39,328 bases of DNA from an uncultured bacterium (GCA_905215855.1 CAJMRT010000015.1:1-39328), one strand, 5' to 3'; counted from the first letter of the stretch, positions 24,068 through 32,036 are shown. The notes: generated from the sequence alone by a model not told the origin. Numbers and translations are program-made.

Positions 24068-24994
24068 ATGAGTTTGCGTAGCCTGTACGAAAAGATTTCG
24101 GAATACAGCGATTTTGCTTTAATCGGACGGGACTTTTCCGCCTTTGATACCGATTATTCTGTACTCGGTTTTGCAAATTCGTCCGATAAAACCGAACTTG
24201 TTCTGTTGAATTTCAATTGTGCCGAAGAGAATATTTGCTGTGAAGATTTGACTTTCAGAGAAAATATTATTCTTGAAAAGAAAAATCAATCTGATTTATC
24301 CGATGATTTTTCCGCAATTGTAATTGACGGACAGCGTTTTGACTTTAGCTCTGTATGCGGCGAAACGCTTGAATGTTGCGAATTAACAAAGTCATATATC
24401 ATCTCAGAGTTTATGAAACTCGGTTGGAAGAGCGACAGATTTTTGGACGCTCCTCTTGATTCTCTGTTCATAAGCTTTATTGAACTTGAGAATAAAATTG
24501 ATGATTTGTCTTCGCTTGATTTGACAAAGAATGTTGAAATAATATTTTCAAAATATCAAAAGACAGATTATCCGTTAGCAAAACTCAGTCTTGAAGTTGG
24601 CAAGGAAGTAAATATTCCGATTGGAATTTTTGACGGTGAAAATCAGATTGTGATTAAAAATCTTAAGCTTTTGAACTCAGCCGATAATTCCGAAATGAAA
24701 GAATTTGTCGAAAATGATGTTGTGTTTCCGTATGTTGAGTATTCGTGTGATGATGAAATCTCAGTGATATTCTGCCTTTTTGATGAGCTTGACAAACCTT
24801 TCAAGGGTATGGGCGGATTGGCAACCGATGACGGCGTTGTTGCTTTTGCAATGGATGATTCAAGCGAAAGCAATTTGAAATCGGCTGTGATATATTCACC
24901 GATTGAGCCGGATACAAAGCACATTGAATGTTGTCTTGTCTGCTGTGAAAAAATGCTTGATAAGCCTGCCGCTGAATACAGGTTTTCAATATAA
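24068..24994 (+). CDS. Hypothetical protein between smpB and ssrA
   Basis: 308 residues, acidic, Cys-containing, no signal peptide or membrane helix and no motif I recognise. It begins 12 bases after smpB with a weak ribosome site (GGTGTTATT) and ends 18 bases before tmRNA, so it probably lies in the smpB transcript. The N-terminal half mixes helix and strand (IGRDFSAFDTDYSVLGFAN); the C-terminal half looks beta-rich (EISVIFCLFDEL, KSAVIYSPIEPDTKHIECCL). The position between the two trans-translation genes may be chance. Confidence 0.75.
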   Translation: MSLRSLYEKISEYSDFALIGRDFSAFDTDYSVLGFANSSDKTELVLLNFNCAEENICCEDLTFRENIILEKKNQSDLSDDFSAIVIDGQRFDFSSVCGETLECCELTKSYIISEFMKLGWKSDRFLDAPLDSLFISFIELENKIDDLSSLDLTKNVEIIFSKYQKTDYPLAKLSLEVGKEVNIPIGIFDGENQIVIKNLKLLNSADNSEMKEFVENDVVFPYVEYSCDDEISVIFCLFDELDKPFKGMGGLATDDGVVAFAMDDSSESNLKSAVIYSPIEPDTKHIECCLVCCEKMLDKPAAEYRFSI

Positions 24995-25012
24995 AATTTT
25001 TAAATTGAATAT

Positions 25013-25359
25013 GGGGATGTAAAGGTTTCGACGGGGATTTCAAACCTTGGTAAGCGAGCGGCGGTGCGGAACCGCCATAAAATCCGCAACTTTAAAATTA
25101 ACTGACAACAAAACAGTTGCTTTAGCAGCCTAAGTGCTGCTCGTTCCTGCACAGAGTACCTCGGCTGTGTAAGGGGCGTCGATTAGAGGTAAATGTGAAC
25201 AGGGGAGTGCTCCGAACCCTGTCACAGCTTAGGAGCTGCCAAAGTGCATAGCCTGTTGATGGGCGATGCACCGAGGGAGTTTTAAAACACCAACTGCGCT
25301 CGGAGAAACCCTTGGCAAGATTTTTTCGGACAGGGGTTCAATTCCCCTCATCTCCACCA
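25013..25359 (+). ncRNA. ssrA: tmRNA (ssrA), one-piece form
   Basis: The 5' end GGGGATG pairs with CATCTCC near the 3' end, followed by encoded ACCA (CCA at 25357-25359). The 5' tRNA-like part has GGTTTCGACGGGG and the 3' part has the T-arm GGGGTTCAATTCCCC. The tag frame starts at GCA (25086) and reads ATLKLTDNKTVALAA before TAA (25131-25133), a 15-residue tag ending in the expected ALAA. The length of 347 bases is normal. Confidence 0.96.
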
Positions 25360-25364
25360 TTATA

Positions 25365-25395
25365 GTCACGATTGCATATGCAGTCGTGACTTTTT
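25365..25395 (+). terminator. Terminator of ssrA
   Basis: GTCACGATTGC (25365-25375) pairs with GCAGTCGTGAC (25380-25390, one G.T pair), followed by T5. Confidence 0.9.
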
Positions 25396-25407
25396 CTATG
25401 CGGGGCA

Positions 25408-26736
25408 TTAGTTATCAAGTTCGTGAGTTTCAAATGAATTTTGAATTTCAGAGGAAATGAGTGATTCGGAAATATCAAGCATTATGGGTGCTTTCGGTGT
25501 TTTATAAGGCGGAAAATTTGTTTTCTTTGATTCCGTAAAATTCTGATATTTGCCGTCAAAGTTAAGCTCTATTTTTGCGGTTTTGCCGAATTTATTCTTC
25601 GCAATTATCAGCATGGTTTCTTCGGGAGGAATGCCTGAGTCACGGTTGCGAACATATTCTCTGTCGAGAAGGAAAACATAGTCACCGTCCTGTTCAAGAC
25701 CTCCGCTTTCTTTCAAATCTTCCATTGTCGGAATGTGGTTTGTATCGGCTCTTCTGAGCTGTGAAAGCAGAATAACACAACAGCCTGTCTGCTTTGCAAT
25801 CGCTTTGAGTTCGCCTGTTATGTAATCAATCTGAAGTCGCTTGCTGTCACCGAATTTCTTCAGCGTTGAAACAATCTGAACATAGTCAACGATTACAAGC
25901 TGAGGCTTTTCTTTGGCAATTTCAGAGGTGATTGCTTCAACATTTCTTGTTCTGTCCCTGACAATAAGATATTTTGAAATGTTCGTTCCTAATGCAAAAT
26001 TTCTTGCTGTGGATTGCATCTGCTCGGCATTCTGACTGTTTCTGAAATCCTCATAAGGAATATTGCATTGAGAAGAAAACACCTTGTCAAAAATCATATC
26101 GTAGGTCATTTCAAGCGAAAAGAACATAACCTTTTGACCGTGTAAGGCACAATTTACCGCAATGTTGAGTGCAAGCGTAGTCTTGCCGACAGACGGTCTT
26201 GCCGCAAGTATTGCGAGCGTACCTTTCTTCAATCCCGAGGTGAAACGGTCAAGCTTTGGAAAGTATGTTTTAATGCCCTTGTGAGCCTTGCCAATGTGCG
26301 AAATGTAATCATTGAGCATTTTCTTATTCTGCCTAAATGTGTCATTGTGAGCTATTTCATCGGCTGTATCTGCAATGCTCCTCAGCTTTGAAGGTGAAAT
26401 ACTGCCGTCAATGATAGAGCTTTCAAGGCTTGATTTCATAAATCTTTTTGCAGATTCATCAATCAGAATTTTAATATATTCATTCACATTGTCCGTTCTG
26501 AAAGAACTGTCGGCACATTCAAGAATACGCTGTTTCTGCTCATTTGAGCATTTTGAAAGCAAAATACCTGTATCCAGATTTCCGCTTTTAAACTCTTTGC
26601 GAACAATTGCGAATAGGGAACGGTTTGTTTCATCTTTGAACAAATCGTCCGACAATTCGCTGATGAGGCTTTTGCCCTCATCAAAGTTGATAATATGACC
26701 AATGAGTCTGTTTTCAATTTCTGTTGTATCCTTCAT
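25408..26736 (-). CDS. DnaB-like replicative helicase
   Basis: 442-residue helicase of the DnaB family. The N-terminal DnaB domain (about 1-100) is followed by a RecA-like core. Walker A is ARPSVGKTTLALN (K185), Walker B is LVIVDYVQIV, and motif H4-like ILLSQLRRADTNHIPTMEDLKESGGLEQDGDYVFLL contains the usual SQL and E-D residues. It then has AKNKFGKTAKIEL where chromosomal DnaB has a KNRNG-type loop. It is encoded next to a phage-type replication protein rather than rplI, so it is likely the helicase of a phage or integrated element, not the main DnaB. AAGGAGG precedes the ATG. Confidence 0.9.
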   Translation of the reverse strand: MKDTTEIENRLIGHIINFDEGKSLISELSDDLFKDETNRSLFAIVRKEFKSGNLDTGILLSKCSNEQKQRILECADSSFRTDNVNEYIKILIDESAKRFMKSSLESSIIDGSISPSKLRSIADTADEIAHNDTFRQNKKMLNDYISHIGKAHKGIKTYFPKLDRFTSGLKKGTLAILAARPSVGKTTLALNIAVNCALHGQKVMFFSLEMTYDMIFDKVFSSQCNIPYEDFRNSQNAEQMQSTARNFALGTNISKYLIVRDRTRNVEAITSEIAKEKPQLVIVDYVQIVSTLKKFGDSKRLQIDYITGELKAIAKQTGCCVILLSQLRRADTNHIPTMEDLKESGGLEQDGDYVFLLDREYVRNRDSGIPPEETMLIIAKNKFGKTAKIELNFDGKYQNFTESKKTNFPPYKTPKAPIMLDISESLISSEIQNSFETHELDN

Positions 26737-26755
26737 ATAACCTCCTTAATTTAAT

Positions 26756-27436
26756 TTATAATGTTTCATAGGTTGACAGAATGTCAAAATCTTTCTTTGG
26801 CTTGACAGTATCAATCGAATTCAGATAGCTTTCAAACTTTGTCCCGAACAGCGTTTGAGGTCTGAGGTATTGTGCATAATCACTCCCGAGCCACTCGTTA
26901 CACTTGATGTCAATTACTTTCTTAAAATCTTCAACAGTAAATCCTTCGTTAAGTCTTGTTTTAATAAGGCTTTGTGTTGCAGCAGTTGAACTGCGAAAAT
27001 TCTTTCTTGCTTTCAAATTCAAATAGTCGATAATCTCCTTGATTTCGACATTATATTTATTATTATTTTTATTATTATATTTATGTGAAGTTTTCTTCAT
27101 GGGGGGAGTGAAATTTTCTTCATGGGGGTATGAAGTATTCTTCGTGGTGTCCGTGTCCTGAATTACAGTCATACTCCTTAGTTTGATGTAAGATGTATTT
27201 GCATTTTCAATCTTACGATATATGAATTTGTATTTTACAAGTTTAGAAATTGAGCTTTGAATTGTTCTTGTGGTGGTATTCAGTATCTTAGCAATCGTGT
27301 CATTACTCATAGTGCAACAACTGTCATACATTCTGCAAGCCGATTCAATAATACCGTAAACAAGCTTGTCCGTAGAATTTAACCTCTTGTCCGAGAGTAT
27401 GTTGTCTGAAATTGTTATGTATTTGCAACCGCTCAT
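26756..27436 (-). CDS. Phage-type replication initiation protein (HTH plus Phg_2220_C-like)
   Basis: 226 residues. The N-terminal part (about 20-90) is a winged-helix module of the helix_turn_helix_36 type (DKLVYGIIESACRMYDSCCT, then NDTIAKILNTTTRTIQSSI). The middle is a Lys/Asn-rich linker (HKYNNKNNNKYN) encoded by an A+T-rich tract. The C-terminal part (VEIKEIIDYLNLKARKNFRS, then LIKTRLNEGFTVEDFKKVID and LRPQTLFGTKFESYLN) is the conserved domain found in Firmicutes phage replication (DnaD-like) proteins. CAGGAGTG precedes the ATG. It lies 19 bases upstream of the helicase gene, so the two form one operon, a typical initiator-helicase pair. Confidence 0.87.
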   Translation of the reverse strand: MSGCKYITISDNILSDKRLNSTDKLVYGIIESACRMYDSCCTMSNDTIAKILNTTTRTIQSSISKLVKYKFIYRKIENANTSYIKLRSMTVIQDTDTTKNTSYPHEENFTPPMKKTSHKYNNKNNNKYNVEIKEIIDYLNLKARKNFRSSTAATQSLIKTRLNEGFTVEDFKKVIDIKCNEWLGSDYAQYLRPQTLFGTKFESYLNSIDTVKPKKDFDILSTYETL

Positions 27437-27570
27437 ATAATCACTCCTGTTGTAACTAAAGAAGAAACCCCCTCCACTTATACCCCCTAATCTGAAAAAA
27501 ATGCATAGAATAATGCAATTTTTCGAAAATTTAATTATAAATTTTTAGAGCGAGTTTGCGTAAAGTAATG

Positions 27571-27601
27571 CAAAATAAAAACCACCCAAAATCGGATGGT
27601 T
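27571..27601 (-). terminator. Minus-strand terminator with no intact gene behind it
   Basis: Read on the minus strand, AACCATCC (27601-27594) pairs with GGGTGGTT (27587-27580), including a U.G pair, followed by TTTTATTTTG. On the plus strand the same position would be a C.A mismatch, so the structure favours minus-strand transcripts. It points to a gene once lying to its right. Between the replication gene (27436) and this hairpin I see only A+T-rich sequence. Confidence 0.6.
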
Positions 27602-27651
27602 GTGTAAAGTGATTATTAAAATATGAATGATGAAATCACGCTGAAATATTA

Positions 27652-27774
27652 TTAAACTAACATCAATCCTACAAAGAAGCATAACTGTGCGGTGGTGTTG
27701 ATGATTTGTTCTGTCCGGTTCACTTTTGGGTTTGAGGAGTCTGCTTTGAATGCGAGAACGGTCATCAAAATCAT
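27652..27774 (-). pseudogene. Possible remnant of a small membrane protein
   Basis: A 40-residue frame, MILMTVLAFKADSSNPKVNR then TEQIINTTAQLCFFVGLMLV, ends 51 bases before the minus-strand terminator. Two hydrophobic segments flank a polar middle. There is no ribosome site, and the frame runs into the antisense of the yefM-like gene, so it may be only the 3' end of a lost gene, or chance. Low confidence. Confidence 0.25.
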
Positions 27775-27781
27775 TCCAATT

Positions 27782-28020
27782 ATGATTAACACAAATGTAA
27801 CTAATTTCAGAAAACAAATTTTTGAATTGATTGACCAGACTGCAAAGTATAATGAACCATAAACATTAGTACCAAAAGCGGAAATTCTGTGCTTATAAGC
27901 GAAGAAGAGTATAATAATTTTGTTGAAACAATGTATCTTAATTCAATTCCCGGTATGAGTGAAAAATTAAAGAACGGAATTGAAACTCCCCTTGAGGAGT
28001 GTGAAAAATTTGAGTGGTAA
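27782..28020 (+). pseudogene. YefM/Phd-type antitoxin, frameshifted
   Basis: Reading from ATG 27782 gives MINTNVTNFRKQIFELID then QTAKYNEP, and then a stop. If one missing base near 27857-27859 is restored, the frame continues INISTKSGNSVLISEEEYNN, FVETMYLNSIPGMSEK and LKNGIETPLEECEKFEW before TAA at 28018. This is the full pattern of a YefM antitoxin, including the C-terminal toxin-binding tail. One base is therefore lost in the middle of an otherwise complete gene of about 80 codons. The toxin gene follows 10 bases later. Confidence 0.72.
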
Positions 28021-28030
28021 TTACAAACTG

Positions 28031-28286
28031 ATGATTACAAAATCAGCCCAAAAAGATAAGGAAAAAAATTAAGCAATATCCTGCATTAAAGCGTAATGTA
28101 CAGAATTTGCTTGAACTTATCAGCGAAAATCCTTTTCAAAATCCACCACCTCATGAACGGTTTATCGGCAATCTAAAACAATGCTATTCACGCAGAATAA
28201 ATTCTCAGCACAGGCTTGTCTATATGGTTTATGAGGAGGAAAAGGTCATAAAAATAATCTCCATGTGGTCACATTATGAGTTTTAA
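28031..28286 (+). pseudogene. YoeB/Txe-type mRNA endoribonuclease toxin, frameshifted
   Basis: ATG 28031 reads MITKSAQKDKEKN and then a stop, because of a run of seven A (28062-28068). With six A the frame continues IKQYPALKRNVQNLLELISE, NPFQNPPPHERFIGNLKQC, YSRRINSQHRLVYMVYEEEK and VIKIISMWSHYEF, a complete 84-residue YoeB ending in the hallmark SHYEF. The residues used for ribosome-dependent mRNA cleavage (a Glu near 46, an Arg in the RRIN/HRLVY region and the terminal His-Tyr) remain. Its own terminator follows. Either a true pseudogene or slippage at the A-run. Confidence 0.75.
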
Positions 28287-28309
28287 CAGAAAATCAGTTT
28301 ATAAACATG

Positions 28310-28342
28310 AAATGGCATCTCAAAAGTGGGATGTCATTTTTT
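28310..28342 (+). terminator. Terminator of the toxin-antitoxin locus
   Basis: AAATGGCATC (28310-28319) pairs with GATGTCATTT (28330-28339), one G.U pair, followed by more T. Confidence 0.85.
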
Positions 28343-28465
28343 ACACCTTACAAACTGTACCTATAAAAATTCTTAAAATTGTACATACAAATAATGACAG
28401 TGGTGTTGTATAATGACAACATCACAAGATAAATGTTGAACTGTTCAGAAATTTTAAGGCGTGGT

Positions 28466-29320
28466 ATGATGACAAAAAAAGCTGTACTAATCAATGATCT
28501 CTCAGGGCTTGGCAAGTGTTCTCTGACGGCGGCAATCTCTGTTTTGTCCGTAATGGGCATTCAGGCGTGTCCTATGCCGACAGCCGTTTTGACAAGTCAG
28601 ACGGGATTTGAAAGCTTTTACTGCAACGATTGCACTGATAAGCTTGATTATTACACAAGTGAATGGAAAAAACTCGGCTTTCAGCCTGACGGAATCTATA
28701 CGGGTTTCCTCTCAAGCGAAAAGCAGGTGGACAAAATTCTTTCATTTATAGACAGCTTTGAAACCGACAACACGCTTGTACTTGTGGATCCGGTTCTCGG
28801 TGACGGCGGAAGAACCTACAGTCTTTATACCGAAACTCTCGGCAAAAAGATGAAAAAACTCGTTTCTGTTGCCGATATAATCACCCCGAACCTTACCGAA
28901 TGTTGTATTCTGTGCGATACCGACTATTCAGAACTGATTAAAAATGCCGATTCTCCCGATTTTCTCGATACGGTTGCAGAGCTTGCCAAAAAGCTTTTAC
29001 AACTCTACAAGGTGAAAACCGTGATTGTTACAGGCATTGAGCATAAAATTTCCGATGAGGTTACAAAGATTAACAATCTCATTGCAACCGATGATGAGGT
29101 GTTTTGTGTCAGCTGTGAAAAGACGGGCGGAAGCTATTCGGGTACAGGTGACTTGTTTGCCTCGGTTGTCTTTTCGGGACTGCTCCGTGGTGACAGCCTG
29201 AAAGATACCGTAAATCTGGCGGTAAAATTCATACAGACTTCTCTTTGCGAAACCGTTAAACTCGGTATTCATCGCAATGAGGGTATTGAATTTGAAAAAC
29301 ATTTAAAAATGCTTTTGTGA
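28466..29320 (+). CDS. Pyridoxine/pyridoxal/pyridoxamine kinase (PdxY/ThiD-like fold)
   Basis: Ribokinase-fold vitamin B6 kinase of about 284 residues. The N-terminal INDLSGLGKCSLTAAISVLSVMG is the start of the PdxK/PdxY family. VDPVLGDGGRTY near residue 110 is the Mg-ATP region, and GGSYSGTGDLFAS near residue 225 is the anion hole with the catalytic Asp in GTGD. ATG 28466 and 28469 are both possible, with AAGG upstream. The next gene, 10 bases away, encodes an ECF S component, so uptake and phosphorylation of a B6 vitamer are probably coupled. Confidence 0.9.
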   Translation: MMTKKAVLINDLSGLGKCSLTAAISVLSVMGIQACPMPTAVLTSQTGFESFYCNDCTDKLDYYTSEWKKLGFQPDGIYTGFLSSEKQVDKILSFIDSFETDNTLVLVDPVLGDGGRTYSLYTETLGKKMKKLVSVADIITPNLTECCILCDTDYSELIKNADSPDFLDTVAELAKKLLQLYKVKTVIVTGIEHKISDEVTKINNLIATDDEVFCVSCEKTGGSYSGTGDLFASVVFSGLLRGDSLKDTVNLAVKFIQTSLCETVKLGIHRNEGIEFEKHLKMLL

Positions 29321-29330
29321 GGAAATTACT

Positions 29331-29882
29331 ATGACTGCTAAAACTGTTTCAAAAACCGATTCAAAAATTAATGTAAAGCTGATTGCAATTACGGCAATGT
29401 GTGCGGCTCTTATCACCGTTACAACTGCTTTTATCAAGATTCCGTCACCGCTTGGATACTCTCATGCAGGCGACTCCATGATTTATCTCGCCGCAAGTAT
29501 TCTTCCCGGTCCTTTCGGAATTATCGCATCATCAATCGGCGGTGCTCTTGCCGACCTTATTTCGGGTTATCCGCATTGGGCAATTCCCACAGCTATCATA
29601 AAGGCTATCAATGCAGTTCCGTTTGTGCTTTGCAGAATGGCAATGAAAAAGCGTGGTAAAGATGAAAAAATCATCAGCCCGTCATCACTTCTTATGCTCA
29701 TTCCCACAACAATCGTTACAATCGGCGGTTACTTTATTGCAAACGGTCTTATGTATGACTTTGGTGCCGCAATTGCAGAACTTCCCACTTGCTGGTTGCA
29801 GCCCGGTGTAGGAGCATTAATCTTCATCGTTGTAGGCATCGGTCTTGATAAAATCAATTTCAAGAAAAAACTCTCACTCTAA
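29331..29882 (+). CDS. ECF transporter S component
   Basis: Membrane substrate-binding subunit of an energy-coupling factor transporter, 183 residues with about five to six helices. The N-terminal LIAITAMCAALITVTTAFI and the segment GDSMIYLAASILPGPFGIIA, then GGALADLISGYPHWAIPTAI, are typical of the ECF S family annotated with riboflavin and other vitamins. No A or T component is near, so it would use a shared group II module elsewhere. Its tight link to the B6 kinase makes a pyridoxine-type substrate likely; this is inference. GAGGAAATTACT stands before the ATG. Confidence 0.85.
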   Translation: MTAKTVSKTDSKINVKLIAITAMCAALITVTTAFIKIPSPLGYSHAGDSMIYLAASILPGPFGIIASSIGGALADLISGYPHWAIPTAIIKAINAVPFVLCRMAMKKRGKDEKIISPSSLLMLIPTTIVTIGGYFIANGLMYDFGAAIAELPTCWLQPGVGALIFIVVGIGLDKINFKKKLSL

Positions 29883-29912
29883 TGTGAGTTTCAATAAGGA
29901 GAAGAAAACATA

Positions 29913-30515
29913 ATGGCAGATATTCTTTATGTGTACAAAACATCTATCTATGCTAATCTGACGAACAAATGCCCTTGCAGATGCACATTCTGTATCCGCA
30001 ACAATACCGATTCGGTCGGCAGTGCAGACACACTCTGGCACAAGCATGATCCGAGTATGGATGATATTAAAAAGGCTGTTGATGATTTTGATTTCACAGG
30101 CTACAAGGAGCTTGTATTCTGCGGCTACGGCGAGCCGACTTCGGCTCTTGACAATATGCTTGAAACCGCAAAATATGTAAGGGAAAAGCACCCCGACATC
30201 AAACTCAGACTCAACACAAACGGTCTTTCTGACAGAATCAACAACAAGCCCACAGCTGAGTTGATTTCAAAGTATATTGATTCCGTTTCAATCAGCCTCA
30301 ACACTTGTTCATCGGAAAAGTATGACGAAGTTTGCCGTCCTGTTTTTGACCACGCGTATGAGTCAATGCTCAAATTTGCAGAGGATGCAAAGAAATATTT
30401 TGAACATACGCAGTTCTCAATCGTAGATACAATTCCCGAAGAAGACATCAAGGCTTGTCAGAAAATTGCCGATGACAGGGGAATATATCTTAAAATCAGA
30501 AAATATTCCGATTAA
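29913..30515 (+). CDS. Small radical SAM protein (TatD-linked type)
   Basis: 200-residue radical SAM enzyme. The cluster motif is CPCRCTFC near residues 20-27, in which the first, third and last Cys give CxxxCxxC. FCGYGEPTSALD (about 69-80) is the SAM-contacting GGE-like motif, and RLNTNGLSDRI follows. The short length and IYANLTNKCPCRC start match the radical SAM family often found next to tatD genes; no tatD is present here. No accessory Cys cluster, so not a SPASM protein. AAGGAGAAG precedes the ATG. It lies 30 bases after the ECF gene and may share its transcript. Reaction unknown. Confidence 0.85.
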   Translation: MADILYVYKTSIYANLTNKCPCRCTFCIRNNTDSVGSADTLWHKHDPSMDDIKKAVDDFDFTGYKELVFCGYGEPTSALDNMLETAKYVREKHPDIKLRLNTNGLSDRINNKPTAELISKYIDSVSISLNTCSSEKYDEVCRPVFDHAYESMLKFAEDAKKYFEHTQFSIVDTIPEEDIKACQKIADDRGIYLKIRKYSD

Positions 30516-30557
30516 TAGTTGATTTAATATTTCACATTTCATTTTATATTTCAGAAG

Positions 30558-30595
30558 CAAAGCCGACTTGTTACTACAACAGGTCGGCTTTGTTT
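30558..30595 (+). terminator. Terminator of the kinase-ECF-radical SAM unit
   Basis: A 15-bp stem, CAAAGCCGACTTGTT (30558-30572) with AACAGGTCGGCTTTG (30578-30592), one G.U pair, then TTTAG. Confidence 0.92.
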
Positions 30596-30632
30596 AGTGA
30601 CTTGAAAATAATTGTGTGTTAAAATATGACAA

Positions 30633-30671
30633 TAAAAAACCGCAATCAATAGGTTTGACGATTGCGGTTTT
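30633..30671 (-). terminator. Terminator of the CRISPR-associated operon
   Basis: AAAACCGCAATC (30636-30647) and GATTGCGGTTTT (30660-30671) form a 12-bp stem seven bases beyond the csm6 stop codon. Minus-strand transcription reaches a T-rich tract on leaving it. Confidence 0.88.
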
Positions 30672-30677
30672 AGTTTG

Positions 30678-32036
30678 TTAAGTATTGATATTTTCGTTGT
30701 ATTTGTCGATTGCGTCAATCAAAATTAAATTCATTTCATCGTAGGAATTCCTTTTTATAACAGGGATATTCAAATCAGCCATAAGATTCATTATTGTGTT
30801 ATAGATTTCTTCAGGATAGCTTCCGGTGATTTTTTTGATTTTTTCTTTATCAAAAGCAACCATTGTATGCGCAGCAATGTTGCGGAGTTCTTCTTCGACA
30901 CTGCTTAGCATACTTATGCATTCTGAAAATTTCTCTTTTTCCATATGATTTTTATAGATATAATCTTTGATTATTGTAACAAGGTGTGTGTTGTACACTA
31001 TACCGCCATGGAATTTTCCGTATTTATTGTTAAGTGCTTTCTGCATATCGGTGCCACATATTTTTGTATCATCCCATACCATTTTCGTGGTATTTTTGTT
31101 GTTTGAAACAATATAGTCCTCTAACTTGATGCTGCATTTCTTTTCCAATGTTCTTATATACAAATCAGTCATAAGAGGTGTTAATGAACGGACAAAATCA
31201 TTGTATTCGTGGTGTTTAAGTTTTATTCCTATTTCAAGCGCATATTCAAAAACTTTAAAACGCTTGTCTGTAAGTTCAAACGGATACCTAAATCCTGCGT
31301 CGGTGAGTGCTTTATATGACTTTTTAATATTTCTTTGTACTCTGGCCTGTGCCGCTTCAATAAGAGGAATAGCCTTGTTGTACAGATTAGTTTTTAAGAT
31401 ACCGATAATCTCAAGTGCGGCAGAATAGTTGTAATTCAGGATAAATTTCTTAATTGTAATCTTGTTGAGAAGAGCATAGAATACACTGCTCGTGGTTTCT
31501 TTGGCTCTGTTTTCAAATTCATTTTCATCATTATCTTCATTAAGCTCCCAATAATCTTTAAAATCGTAATTTTCTTTGTCCTCTTCATGCTTGTTCATTT
31601 TCTTTGTTGGAGTTGACACGATTATAGGGATGATATTAAAATCTGATACCGCAGAAATGATTTGTAGGCAATATTTCATAGCGGGTGTGCCGGATGAAAC
31701 ATTAACATACAATGTGTCATCTTCATTAAGATTGTTTCTGATTGATTCAATATCTTTTGCAATACATTCGTATACAGGGTCAAACATATTTACATCTGTC
31801 AAATCTCTGTATTCAATAACATGAATATTAAATTTATGGTTTATCATTTCGGCTAATTTGTTGAGGCAATATCTGTAGCGGTCATCATGCCGGTGGTGAT
31901 TGCTTATTTCCTGTGACATCATCAAATAAACTTCATCAGGCTTGTATATTCTGCAGATATGAAGCATACTTCCGTCACGAAAATTAGCTATTGGATCAGT
32001 TCCGCCAACAGTAGAATATAAAACTTTCTTTCCCAA
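30678..32036 (-). CDS. csm6: Type III-A CARF-HEPN ribonuclease Csm6
   Basis: Cyclic-oligoadenylate-activated RNase, 452 residues from a TTG at 32036 with AGGAGG seven bases upstream. An ATG at 32069 overlaps the csm5 stop (ATGA) but has a weak site. The N-terminal CARF domain begins LGKKVLYSTVGGTDPIANFR and contains LYVNVSSGTPAMKY, the ligand-binding loop. The C-terminal HEPN motif is RNIAAH (R385-H390, RxxxxH). One copy of each suggests the usual dimeric enzyme. It is the last gene of the operon and would be activated by signals made by Cas10. Confidence 0.92.
   Translation of the reverse strand: MGKKVLYSTVGGTDPIANFRDGSMLHICRIYKPDEVYLMMSQEISNHHRHDDRYRYCLNKLAEMINHKFNIHVIEYRDLTDVNMFDPVYECIAKDIESIRNNLNEDDTLYVNVSSGTPAMKYCLQIISAVSDFNIIPIIVSTPTKKMNKHEEDKENYDFKDYWELNEDNDENEFENRAKETTSSVFYALLNKITIKKFILNYNYSAALEIIGILKTNLYNKAIPLIEAAQARVQRNIKKSYKALTDAGFRYPFELTDKRFKVFEYALEIGIKLKHHEYNDFVRSLTPLMTDLYIRTLEKKCSIKLEDYIVSNNKNTTKMVWDDTKICGTDMQKALNNKYGKFHGGIVYNTHLVTIIKDYIYKNHMEKEKFSECISMLSSVEEELRNIAAHTMVAFDKEKIKKITGSYPEEIYNTIMNLMADLNIPVIKRNSYDEMNLILIDAIDKYNENINT

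Larger units (their letters stand above)
25360..28342. mobile_element. Probable decayed integrated element next to ssrA
   Basis: Inference from content: a phage replication initiator and DnaB-like helicase pair, a broken YefM-YoeB locus and a gene fragment, starting immediately after the 3' end of tmRNA, a common integration site for phages and islands. No integrase, structural gene or duplicated ssrA 3' end could be found in the window, so the borders are guesses. Confidence 0.4.

Noticed and set aside
27050..27090. A+T-rich tract as a replication origin
   Set aside because: It lies inside the replication protein gene and encodes its Asn/Lys linker; no iterons or DnaA boxes were seen around it.
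27545..27817. Minus-strand open frame of 90 codons in the gap
   Set aside because: No ribosome site and no plausible protein pattern; it also runs through the minus-strand terminator. A different frame there looks more protein-like and is listed with low confidence.
27935..27951. TTCAATTCCC inside the yefM-like gene as a copy of the ssrA 3' end
   Set aside because: Only about ten bases match, and they encode the conserved NSIPG of YefM, so this is not an attachment-site duplicate.
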